DNA of 62,177 bases from Flavobacteriales bacterium. GTDB lineage: Bacteria > Bacteroidota > Bacteroidia > Flavobacteriales_D > Sanyastnellaceae. The translations under genes and the position numbers were made by a program. Below are positions 25,273-34,082 of the stretch, one piece after another. The stretch's first letter is position 1. Each line of letters opens with the position of its first letter. Under the pieces are notes generated by a model, which did no database searches, was not told the origin of the DNA, and saw only the letters and a list, made by a program, of their open reading frames with translations. Location: positions 64,542-126,718 of the forward strand of contig JANQWV010000069.1 of assembly GCA_030729695.1 (NCBI GenBank), read 5' to 3'.

Positions 25273-26720
25273 TACATTTCTTTTCTTAATCGAGCTACTG
25301 GAATACCAAGCTGTTCGCGGTATTTTGCAACAGTTCTTCTTGCGATGTTGTATCCTTTTGAGTTAAGCAATTTACCTAATTTCTCGTCGGTGAGGGGTTT
25401 CTTTTTTTCTTCCGCGCCTATGGCATCTTTGAGTATTTGCTTCACTTCTCTTGAGCTCACTTCCTCTCCTTCGTCGGTTGAAAGGCTTTCTGCGAAGAAG
25501 TATTTCAATAAATAAGTTCCGTAAGGTGTTTGAATGTATTTGCTATTCGCCATGCGGCTAATGGTTGAAATGTCCATATTAACGCGATCGGCAATGTCTT
25601 TCAAGATCATGGGTTTCAATTTCGTTTCATCTCCTGAAAGGAAGAATTCGCGCTGCATGGTAAGTATAGCTTCCATGCAAATCATGAGTGTTTGATTTCT
25701 TTGTTGAATAGCGTCAATAAACCACTTCGCGCTTTCAATTTTTTGTTTTACGAATTGAAGGGCTTCTTTCGCCTTTGTATCTTTTGTTTTGAGTTTCGCG
25801 TAGTGATCGAGCATGCCTTTGTATTCGCGACTTATCTTCAATTCAGGAGCATTTCTTGAATTAAGTTGAAGGCGCAACTCGTCGTTTTCTACGACTAACA
25901 TAAAGTCGGGAGTAACGTGTTGAACGGTTCTATTCGACTCTTGCATACTGTTCCCAGGTTTTGGGTTGAGATGCAAAATAAGTTCGATAGAAGGCTTCAA
26001 CTCTTCATCTGAGATGCCGAGTTTTTTCGAAATTTTCTCGTAATGTTTTTTGGTGAATTCGTCGAAATATTTTTGAATAATGGTCTTCGCTAATTCAACC
26101 ACGGGTGTATTTCTCTCTTGGCGTTTCAGTTGAATATACAAGCATTCGCGCAGATCTCTTGCACCAACACCAGCAGGATCAAGTTCCTGAATTTCCTTGA
26201 GAACCTCCTCTAATTCAGGAACCGAAGTCATGATGTTCATGGAAAAAGAAAGGTCGTTAGCAACCGCTTGTAATTCTCGTCTTAAATAACCGTTATCGTC
26301 TAAATTACCAATGATGTATTCGGCGAGCTGCAATTGCTCTTCGTCCAAATCGCGAAGGCCAATTTGCGCATAGAGTAAATCGTGGAATGTTTTTCCTGCA
26401 CCTATTGGAATATCTCGATCTTCTTGGTCTGCCGAGTTGTTGTTTACGCTTAATTTATAATCGGGAACATCGTCGTCGGAAAGAAATTCAGAAAAGTCGA
26501 AATCAACTTCTTGGTTGTCGTTTTCTTCTTCGTTGCTGTCTTCGTCGCGTTCGCTTTCTTCCTTCTCTTCTTCTCCCTCCTCTAGGGCAGGGTTGCTCTC
26601 CATTTCTTCTTTGATGCGCTGCTCCAATTCCATCGTTGGAATTTGAAGCATCTTCATCAACTGAATTTGTTGAGGAGAAAGTCGCTGTTGTAATTTTAGT
26701 TGAAGACCTTGTTTTAACAT
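25272..26720 (-). CDS. rpoN: RNA polymerase sigma-54 factor
   Basis: 482 residues. The N-terminal activator-interacting region I is Gln/Leu rich (LKLQQRLSPQQIQLMKMLQI). It is followed by the acidic region II (about 50-100), the core-binding region, and the C-terminal helix-turn-helix with DISTISRMANSKY. The RpoN box is ARRTVAKYREQLGIP near the end. Sigma-54 needs AAA+ enhancer-binding proteins; none is in this window. The PAP2-like gene is coupled downstream. A -7 box 8 nt before the ATG suggests a nearly leaderless mRNA. Confidence 0.97.
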   Translation of the reverse strand: MLKQGLQLKLQQRLSPQQIQLMKMLQIPTMELEQRIKEEMESNPALEEGEEEKEESERDEDSNEEENDNQEVDFDFSEFLSDDDVPDYKLSVNNNSADQEDRDIPIGAGKTFHDLLYAQIGLRDLDEEQLQLAEYIIGNLDDNGYLRRELQAVANDLSFSMNIMTSVPELEEVLKEIQELDPAGVGARDLRECLYIQLKRQERNTPVVELAKTIIQKYFDEFTKKHYEKISKKLGISDEELKPSIELILHLNPKPGNSMQESNRTVQHVTPDFMLVVENDELRLQLNSRNAPELKISREYKGMLDHYAKLKTKDTKAKEALQFVKQKIESAKWFIDAIQQRNQTLMICMEAILTMQREFFLSGDETKLKPMILKDIADRVNMDISTISRMANSKYIQTPYGTYLLKYFFAESLSTDEGEEVSSREVKQILKDAIGAEEKKKPLTDEKLGKLLNSKGYNIARRTVAKYREQLGIPVARLRKEM

Positions 26721-26727
26721 AACTCTC

Positions 26728-26735
26728 CAAAATTA
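26728..26735 (-). promoter_or_regulatory. -7 element of rpoN
   Basis: On the minus strand TAATTTTG (26735 down to 26728) fits TAnnTTTG and ends 7 nt before the ATG whose A is at 26720. Confidence 0.55.
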
Positions 26736-26780
26736 GTGGGAATGCTCCTTAAATTTGAAAAAAACGAAACGAGAACTTGT

Positions 26781-27758
26781 ATGCATAAAATTTTATTGAA
26801 GCAAGGTGGGGTAGTATTGATTGTTCTGACTTCCATTTTAATCTTGTTTAGTTCATTAGTTAGTTGTCGTGAGAATGGCCCCGTTTGCTTGTCGGCACCA
26901 GATTGTAAAGGAGATTCAGCTATTCGATTTGCAGTTATAGGCGATTGGGGAGTTTGGGGACAACCGGATCAAATGAAGGTCGCGGCGGCAATGGAGAAAG
27001 TTGGGGCTGACTGCGCATATGATTTTATTGTTAGTACGGGAGATAATTTTTATGATAATGGCGTTGACTCTGTTCAAGATGTATTGTGGAATATGTCTTA
27101 CGAGTATGTTTATACAGGAGCCCATTTGCAATGTCCGTGGTATGTTGTTCTAGGAAATCATGATTATCGTGGAGCGCCGTCTGCAGAGATGGCCTATTCC
27201 GCGCTAAGTCCTCGTTGGAAATTGCCTGCAAAATATTACAAGGAGATATTTTCTTTTGGAAATGGCGAAACGCTTGACATGTTTTTTATGGACTCGAATC
27301 CATACCAAAAGGACTTGCTATCTGCAGGGAATTCATATCCGGAATTGAATTCCCTTGATACGGTTTATCAGAATGATTGGATTGAATCTGGCTTGAGGAA
27401 CTCAAGTGCAAATTGGAAATTAGTGATTGGACATCATCCTTTGTATACCTGTGGTGTTCGAAAAAATCAGCCTCAATACATGCGCAAATTCGAGGGGTTA
27501 TTCAATGAAACCCACGTCGATGCTTATTTTTGTGGTCACGAACATGATTTGCAGGTTCATAAGCCTACCGGCACAGTGACTTACTTTGTTTCGGGGGGAG
27601 GTGGAAGTAAGCGGGCTATTCAGTCGCCATTTGAGTTTACTCATTTTGCACAGTCAACTCTTGGGTTTATGGTTGTGGAAATCATGAACAGCAAAATGAC
27701 GGTCACGAGTTACAATGAAAACGGCCAAGTTTTATACGTCGAAACCATTGTTCATTAG
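26781..27758 (+). CDS. Purple-acid-phosphatase-like metallophosphoesterase lipoprotein
   Basis: 325 residues from the ATG at 26781; starts at 26742 (ATG) or 26736 (GTG) are possible. The signal ends SSLVSC with Cys near residue 29 as the lipid site. The metallophosphatase motifs are in order: AVIGDWGVWG, STGDNFYDNG, VLGNHDYRG, VIGHHPLY, GHEHDLQ. The GDWG and GDNFYDNG forms match the type-5 (tartrate-resistant) acid phosphatase family with a two-metal centre. It probably works at the outer membrane or periplasm to release phosphate. It is divergent from rpoN. Confidence 0.93.
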   Translation: MHKILLKQGGVVLIVLTSILILFSSLVSCRENGPVCLSAPDCKGDSAIRFAVIGDWGVWGQPDQMKVAAAMEKVGADCAYDFIVSTGDNFYDNGVDSVQDVLWNMSYEYVYTGAHLQCPWYVVLGNHDYRGAPSAEMAYSALSPRWKLPAKYYKEIFSFGNGETLDMFFMDSNPYQKDLLSAGNSYPELNSLDTVYQNDWIESGLRNSSANWKLVIGHHPLYTCGVRKNQPQYMRKFEGLFNETHVDAYFCGHEHDLQVHKPTGTVTYFVSGGGGSKRAIQSPFEFTHFAQSTLGFMVVEIMNSKMTVTSYNENGQVLYVETIVH

Positions 27759-27778
27759 GTGTTTATAAATTACATTTG
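27748..27778 (+). promoter_or_regulatory. Promoter of the 2039-residue adhesin
   Basis: TTG (27748-27750), a 20-bp spacer and TACATTTG (27771-27778). It overlaps the end of the phosphatase gene and gives a leader of about 75 nt, long for this window. Confidence 0.75.
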
Positions 27779-27857
27779 CCACTAGGCCAAAGACCGGGAG
27801 CAACCCTAAGTGGTTTTCAAACGTCTTGAACTAACACCTTAATAAAAGCCGTTCATT

Positions 27858-30800
27858 TTGAAAAAGCATATAGTATTTTTTGTCGCACTATTTTTTAGTT
27901 TGGTGACTCTTCAATCTTTTGGACAAGGAGCCAATTGTTTAGGTGCGACGCCGATTTGCTCAGGTGCTCCAACAACTTTTCCGGCAGTAGTGGGAGGATC
28001 TGTTCCTGGGGGGAACAACTACGGCTGCTTGGGGGCTCAGCCGAATCCTTCTTGGTTTACACTAACTGTAGGCTCTACTGGTCCCATAACTATAAATCAG
28101 ACGTCGCCATGTGACCAAGATTATGCGGTTTGGGGTCCATTCAATTCATTGTCTGCGGCATGCGCGGGCTTAACAGCAGCTCCTGTAAGTTGCAGCTTCT
28201 CAGTGGCGTCGGGAAACACATTTACTTTACCTACTGCGACCCCTGGACAAATTTTTATCATGTTGTTTACCAATTTTGGAGGCTGTACGGGTAATGTGAA
28301 TATAACTGAAAGTGCCGGAGGTGGTACGCTAACTTGTGTTCCTGTTTGTGCGGTAACTGCATCCAATCTTGGACCGTACTGCACGGGAACTACGATTACT
28401 CTGAACGCCACTGCTGCAACAGGTGCTACCGGATATTCTTGGACAGGTCCGAATGGATTTACAGCAACTGGACAAAACGTTACTATTCCGAATTGCAATG
28501 CTTCAATGGCCGGTGTATATACAGTTACAGCTACTGGTGCTGCAACTTGCACGGGCTCTACAACGGTTGTAGTAAACGCAACGCCAACGATGAATCCATC
28601 GGTTAACAGCCCTGTGTGTATAGGTAGTCCGATCAACTTTACTTCAGGCGCACCTGTTGGAGCCTTGGTAGCATGGACAGGACCTGCGTTTGCGGCGTTG
28701 AATCCGAACCCTACAATTGCAAGTGCGACATTGGCAAATTCGGGGAATTATACAGTTACGGTTCTTCAAAACGGTTGTCAAGCGCAGCAAATAATTCCCG
28801 TGGTAGTAACAGCCGGCCCGACTGTTACGGCTACTCCAAGTGCGACTTATTGTTCCGGATCTTCTGTCCCAGCTGTTTCATTTACTGGAACACCCGCTAA
28901 CGCAACTTTCGCGTGGACAAATAATCAACCCACCATCGGATTAGCCGCATCAGGAACTGGAGGAGTGCCAACATTTACAGCAACGAATACCACAGCAAAT
29001 CCTATTGTAGCAACAGTTTCAGTCATTCCTCAATTGGGAACTTGTAACGGTACGGCAAGTAATTTTACAATTACTGTTAATCCAGTTCCGGCTTTAACAG
29101 CACCTGCCTCAAATGTGTATTGCGAAGGAGCCCAATTCCCGGGTGTTACTTGGGGAGCAAGCGCAGGATCGACAATTAGTTGGACCAACTCTAATCCTGC
29201 TATAGGGTTGCCAGCATCGGGAACAGGAAATATTCCCGCGTTTACGACCAGTCAGGTTACCAATCAAACTATTGCAACGATTACGGCCACGCCTTCGCAA
29301 GGCTCTTGCACAGGGACGCCGATAACATTTAACATTACCGTGAATAACGCGCCAAGCGCAACGATCACCGATATTGGACCTCTTTGTTCGAACGCTGGTT
29401 TCCAAACCTTTGTTGCTGCAACTCCTGGCGGAGTTTGGAGTGGACCGGGAATTATTAATACTACAAGTGGTTTGTTTAATCCATTGACGGCTGGCGCCGC
29501 AACGCACACCATTACTTACACATTGAATCTTCCAAACCAGTGTCCTGCTTCTGATGTGACACAGGTTCAGGTTATCAGTGTTCCACTGGCTAACGCAGGT
29601 TTAAACCAGAGTGTTTGTCAGGGACAAATCGTAAACCTTAATGGATCCTTCACCAATTCGAATACAGGTGCTGAGACATTTGCTTGGACGCCAGCAACGA
29701 ATCTAACAAACACAACTACGCTCACGCCAACATACACTGCCAATAGCACCCAAACGTATACTTTAACGGTTACTTCAGGTATTTGTAGTTCAACAGACAA
29801 TGTGGTTATCACCATGTTGCCTCAAAGCAACGCGACTATCACGGCCGCTGGCCCATATTGTGCCGACGTGGCTCCGGTAGTTCTCGCCGCAGCACAGACC
29901 GGTGGAACATGGAGTGGTCCTGGAATTACTAACGCAACAACAGGCGCGTTCAACCCCGCCCTTGCTAACGTTGGAAACAACACAATTACATATTCTATAG
30001 GTGGTTCATGTCCGAGTACAGACACTCAGGTAATCGTAATTTACGCAGTTCCAAATGGAGCCATAACCCCTTCGGGCCCTTACTGTCAATCTGCTCTACC
30101 GGTAACGCTTACAGCAGCAACAGCGGGAGGAACCTGGAGTGGCACTGGAATCAACAATCCCGCTACGGGTAGTTTTGGTTCCACTACGTTAGCGGCAGGA
30201 ACGTATGCGATAACCTATACTACTTCAGGAAACTGTCCAAGAACGTTCAATCAAAACATTGTTGTGAATGCAAGTACTAATGCGACAATCATTGCCGCAG
30301 GTCCTTATTGTGCAGACGTTGCCCCTGTGGTTTTAGCAGCCGCTCAAACAGGAGGAACATGGAGTGGCCCCGGAATTACTAACGCTACTACAGGTGCTTT
30401 CAATCCTGCACTTGCGAATGTTGGAAACAACACAATTACCTATTCAATTGGTGGCCCTTGTCCAAGCACAGATACACAAGTTATCGTAATTTACGCAGTT
30501 CCAAGCGGAACCATAACCCCTTCTGGTCCATATTGTCAATCTGCATTGCCAGTTACACTTAATGCTGCAACTCCAGGAGGAACCTGGGGTGGAACGGGAA
30601 TTAACAATCCGGCTACGGGTAGTTTTGGTTCACCAACATTAGCAGCAAACACTTATGCCATAACTTATACCACTTCAGGAAACTGCCCGAGAACGTTTAA
30701 TCAAAATATTGTAGTAAACGCAAGTACGAATGCAACAATCACTGCAGCGGGCCCATTTTGTTCAGACGATGCGGCGGTAATTTTAACTGCTGCTCAAACT

Positions 30801-33800
30801 GGAGGAACTTGGACTGGTCCTGGAATAACGAATGCCGCTACCGGCGCGTTTAATCCGGCCAATGCGAACACGGGTAATAACACAATAACCTATTCCATCG
30901 GTGGTCCTTGTCCAAGTACAGACACGCAAATAATTGTAGTAAACTCTCTGCCAGACGGAACTATTACGCCTGCTGGCCCTTTTTGTCAATCTGATTTACC
31001 ATTCACCCTAACGGCTGCAAGTGCTGGCGGAACATGGAGTGGAACAGGAATTAACAACACTTCAACAGGTAGCTTTGGATCAACGACGCTTGCTGCTAAT
31101 AACTATACTGTAACTTACAATACAGGAGGAAACTGTCCTCAGATATTTACTGAAACCATTGTAGTTAATGCGAATACAAATGCTACAATTTCTGCAGCGG
31201 GGCCTTATTGCTCCGATGTTGCACCGGTAATTTTAACAGCAGCTCAAGCAGGCGGAACATGGAGTGGCACGGGAATAACAAGCGCTGCAACGGGGGCGTT
31301 CAATCCAGCAAGTGCAAATATTGGAAACAATGTCATCACATATTCTATCGCTGGCCCATGTCCAAGCACAGATACTCAGACAATTATAATTTATGATGTT
31401 CCAGACGGTACCATTACTCCAGTTGGACCATTTTGTCAATCAGATTTGCCAATAACATTAACAGCGGCTTCAGCAGGCGGAACTTGGAGTGGCGCAGGTA
31501 TAAATAACACCTCAACAGGAAATTTTGGTTCTACTACGCTTGCTGCGAACACGTATACTGTAACCTACAATACAGGTGGAAACTGTCCGAACAACTTTAC
31601 CGAAACAGTTATTGTGAATGCTAACGTCGATGCAACGATTACACCTCAAGCGAATATTTGTGCTGATGCTGCTTCAATAAATTTTGTTGCTGCTGATTTG
31701 GGAGGTGTTTGGACTGGAAACGGGATAACTGACGGAACGTTAGGAACATTTGATCCGGCAGCAGTTATACCTGGTCTTCAAACAATAACATACACTATTT
31801 CAGGGGCTTGTCCGGATTCAGATATTCAGACTATTGAGGTTTATGAGGTTTTTGACGGAACTATTACTCCAGCTGGACCGTTTTGTCAAGCCGAATTACC
31901 CTTTACACTCGCTGCGGCAAGTGTCGGAGGAACTTGGACAGGAACTGGAATTAACGATGCTTCAACAGGAAGTTTTGGATCGACCTCGTTAGCCGGAAAC
32001 TCATATGTTATAACCTATACTACTGCAGGAAATTGTCCACGTGTATTCAATGAAACAATCGTTGTGAACGCGAACGTGGATGCGACCATATCGAACGTGG
32101 CGCCTTTGTGCGCTGATGTTGCTCCGTTTAATTTGACTTCTGTAGACCCGGGAGGAACTTGGAGTGGGACAGGAATTACTGACCCAATAAACGGAACCTT
32201 TGACCCGAGTGCGGCAACAACAGGACCTCAAACTATAACCTATACCATTCCGGGCTCTTGCCCAAGTTCAGATACTCAAGAAATTACAGTTTATGCTGTT
32301 TATGACGGAACTATTACCCCTGCCGGACCGTTTTGTCAAGCAGATCTTCCTATTACGTTAGCTGCGGCTAGCACCGGAGGAACATGGAGTGGAAGTGGAA
32401 TAAATGATCCTGCTTCTGGGTCATTCGGATCAAATACCCTTGCAGCTAATTCCTACACCATTACCTACACAACTCAAGGGAACTGCTCTGAAGTAAATAC
32501 GACTACAATTGTAGTGAACGAGAATGTGGATGCTACAATCTCTGCTGTTGCTGATGTATGTAATGACGCGCCAGCATTTAACATGACTGCTGCGGATGCT
32601 GGCGGAACGTGGAGCGGACAAGGAGTGAGCGGAACGGGTACTTTCGCACCGAATTCAGTTACTCCTAGCACATACACAATTACCTATTCGATTGGCGGAG
32701 CTTGTCCAGATTCAGATACTCAGGATGTTGTTGTGTTGCCTGTTCCTGACGGAACAATAACACCCGCTGGACCTTTTTGTCAAGACGCATTGCCGCAAAC
32801 ACTTGTAGCAGCAAGTGCAGGCGGTGTTTGGAGTGGAACAGGAATCACCAGCGCAGCGAATGGAACATTCGGAGCTGCAAATACCCCTGCGGGTAATTAT
32901 TCAATTACATACACGACTCCAGGACAATGCTCAATTGCCTTCAATCAAGTCATTCAGGTTATAGAAAATTTAGACGCTACAATTGCTTCGGCCGGACCGT
33001 TTTGTGAAGACGACGCGCCCTATATTCTTACCTCTGCAAGTCCAGGTGGGGTATGGAGTGGAACAGGCACTATTGCAACGAATGGGCAGATTTCTCCGAG
33101 CGTTTTAAGTTCAGGAACGTTTACATTCAATTACAATATTGATAATAACGGATGTCTTAGCAGTGATAATGTTCAGATTACGGTAAATGCTCTTCCACAG
33201 CCAAGTTTCACGGCTAGTGCGACAGAGGGATGTTCGCCTTTATCTGTGACATTTACAAACACATCGAATCCATTAGGTAGCAATTGTGTTTGGTATGTAG
33301 ATGGCGCACCTGCAGGAAACGGCAATTCATTCAGTGAGATATTTACAGGAAGCAGTTGTTCTGATATCGGAATAATGGTTACTGATGCGGTAGGCTGCAG
33401 TCAAACTATGACAATGACCGATTATGTTTGCGCCTATCCGAATCCGTCGGCTTCATTTACTTGGTCTCCTCTTCAGCCCATGTTAGGCGGAACTGTTTCC
33501 TTTGAAAACACCTCTATCGGTGGATTAATTTACGACTGGGATATTAATGGCCAAGGGGCTTCGGGTGAAAACGTAACCTACAATGTTCCTTCTGGAATAG
33601 ACGGTGAGTTTCAGGCTTGTTTGCAAATTGAGGGTCAGGGAGGATGCATGGATTCACAATGCTATACAATTGTTGTTAGTAGCGAATCGATGATTTTTGT
33701 TCCCAATTCTTTTACACCAGATGCAGATGGAACCAATGATGTTTTTGCACCAGTTATAGCAGGCTTAACAAGTGATTACAAATACTCGTTCAGAGTATAT

Positions 33801-33977
33801 GACCGTTGGGGAGAAGTAATTTTTGAAACCAATGATCCAAGTGATGTGTGGACGGGTAATGTTCGCGGTGGAGATTATTACGCCCAACCAGATGCTTACA
33901 TCTACGAAATTACACTTCAGTTAAGAGCAGGTGAGCCGCCATTTCGCAAGGTTGGAACAATAATTTTGATTCGCTAA
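27858..33977 (+). CDS. Giant repeat adhesin with type-B T9SS (gliding-motility) C-terminal domain
   Basis: 2039 residues, starting at a TTG (MKKHIVFFVALFF signal peptide). An N-terminal cysteine-rich beta domain (about 24-155: LGATPICSGA, PSWFTLTVG) is followed by Ig-like segments (YSWTGPNGFTATG). Seven tandem 150-residue units come next, each two 75-residue modules with Cys at positions 11 and 61 (29829-32972). Then come an eighth half-unit, two PKD-like domains (about 1780-1940), and the C-terminal gliding-type sorting domain (FVPNSFTPDADGTNDVF, YDRWGEVIFE). It is likely secreted by the T9SS and displayed on the surface, in the manner of SprB-like adhesins. Its paralogue follows directly. 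Confidence 0.93.
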   Translation: MKKHIVFFVALFFSLVTLQSFGQGANCLGATPICSGAPTTFPAVVGGSVPGGNNYGCLGAQPNPSWFTLTVGSTGPITINQTSPCDQDYAVWGPFNSLSAACAGLTAAPVSCSFSVASGNTFTLPTATPGQIFIMLFTNFGGCTGNVNITESAGGGTLTCVPVCAVTASNLGPYCTGTTITLNATAATGATGYSWTGPNGFTATGQNVTIPNCNASMAGVYTVTATGAATCTGSTTVVVNATPTMNPSVNSPVCIGSPINFTSGAPVGALVAWTGPAFAALNPNPTIASATLANSGNYTVTVLQNGCQAQQIIPVVVTAGPTVTATPSATYCSGSSVPAVSFTGTPANATFAWTNNQPTIGLAASGTGGVPTFTATNTTANPIVATVSVIPQLGTCNGTASNFTITVNPVPALTAPASNVYCEGAQFPGVTWGASAGSTISWTNSNPAIGLPASGTGNIPAFTTSQVTNQTIATITATPSQGSCTGTPITFNITVNNAPSATITDIGPLCSNAGFQTFVAATPGGVWSGPGIINTTSGLFNPLTAGAATHTITYTLNLPNQCPASDVTQVQVISVPLANAGLNQSVCQGQIVNLNGSFTNSNTGAETFAWTPATNLTNTTTLTPTYTANSTQTYTLTVTSGICSSTDNVVITMLPQSNATITAAGPYCADVAPVVLAAAQTGGTWSGPGITNATTGAFNPALANVGNNTITYSIGGSCPSTDTQVIVIYAVPNGAITPSGPYCQSALPVTLTAATAGGTWSGTGINNPATGSFGSTTLAAGTYAITYTTSGNCPRTFNQNIVVNASTNATIIAAGPYCADVAPVVLAAAQTGGTWSGPGITNATTGAFNPALANVGNNTITYSIGGPCPSTDTQVIVIYAVPSGTITPSGPYCQSALPVTLNAATPGGTWGGTGINNPATGSFGSPTLAANTYAITYTTSGNCPRTFNQNIVVNASTNATITAAGPFCSDDAAVILTAAQTGGTWTGPGITNAATGAFNPANANTGNNTITYSIGGPCPSTDTQIIVVNSLPDGTITPAGPFCQSDLPFTLTAASAGGTWSGTGINNTSTGSFGSTTLAANNYTVTYNTGGNCPQIFTETIVVNANTNATISAAGPYCSDVAPVILTAAQAGGTWSGTGITSAATGAFNPASANIGNNVITYSIAGPCPSTDTQTIIIYDVPDGTITPVGPFCQSDLPITLTAASAGGTWSGAGINNTSTGNFGSTTLAANTYTVTYNTGGNCPNNFTETVIVNANVDATITPQANICADAASINFVAADLGGVWTGNGITDGTLGTFDPAAVIPGLQTITYTISGACPDSDIQTIEVYEVFDGTITPAGPFCQAELPFTLAAASVGGTWTGTGINDASTGSFGSTSLAGNSYVITYTTAGNCPRVFNETIVVNANVDATISNVAPLCADVAPFNLTSVDPGGTWSGTGITDPINGTFDPSAATTGPQTITYTIPGSCPSSDTQEITVYAVYDGTITPAGPFCQADLPITLAAASTGGTWSGSGINDPASGSFGSNTLAANSYTITYTTQGNCSEVNTTTIVVNENVDATISAVADVCNDAPAFNMTAADAGGTWSGQGVSGTGTFAPNSVTPSTYTITYSIGGACPDSDTQDVVVLPVPDGTITPAGPFCQDALPQTLVAASAGGVWSGTGITSAANGTFGAANTPAGNYSITYTTPGQCSIAFNQVIQVIENLDATIASAGPFCEDDAPYILTSASPGGVWSGTGTIATNGQISPSVLSSGTFTFNYNIDNNGCLSSDNVQITVNALPQPSFTASATEGCSPLSVTFTNTSNPLGSNCVWYVDGAPAGNGNSFSEIFTGSSCSDIGIMVTDAVGCSQTMTMTDYVCAYPNPSASFTWSPLQPMLGGTVSFENTSIGGLIYDWDINGQGASGENVTYNVPSGIDGEFQACLQIEGQGGCMDSQCYTIVVSSESMIFVPNSFTPDADGTNDVFAPVIAGLTSDYKYSFRVYDRWGEVIFETNDPSDVWTGNVRGGDYYAQPDAYIYEITLQLRAGEPPFRKVGTIILIR
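29829..32972 (+). repeat. Seven tandem 450-bp coding repeats (14 modules of 75 residues)
   Basis: Units begin at 29829, 30279, 30729, 31179, 31629, 32079 and 32529, an exact 450-bp period. The last unit is 444 bp. Each is two 225-bp modules, with ATI...GP.C near the start, GGTWSG in the middle and C-P near residue 61. Units 1 and 2 are about 94% identical as protein but differ at many third codon positions. Confidence 0.95.
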
Positions 33978-34082
33978 AAATTTAGCTGTTAGAAATTTAA
34001 TTCCCCCGCAACTATTTTGTATTTTTGTTAGTCTGATGTTTATAAGGATGATTTCCTTACCATTTGACCTAACCTTACAGTT

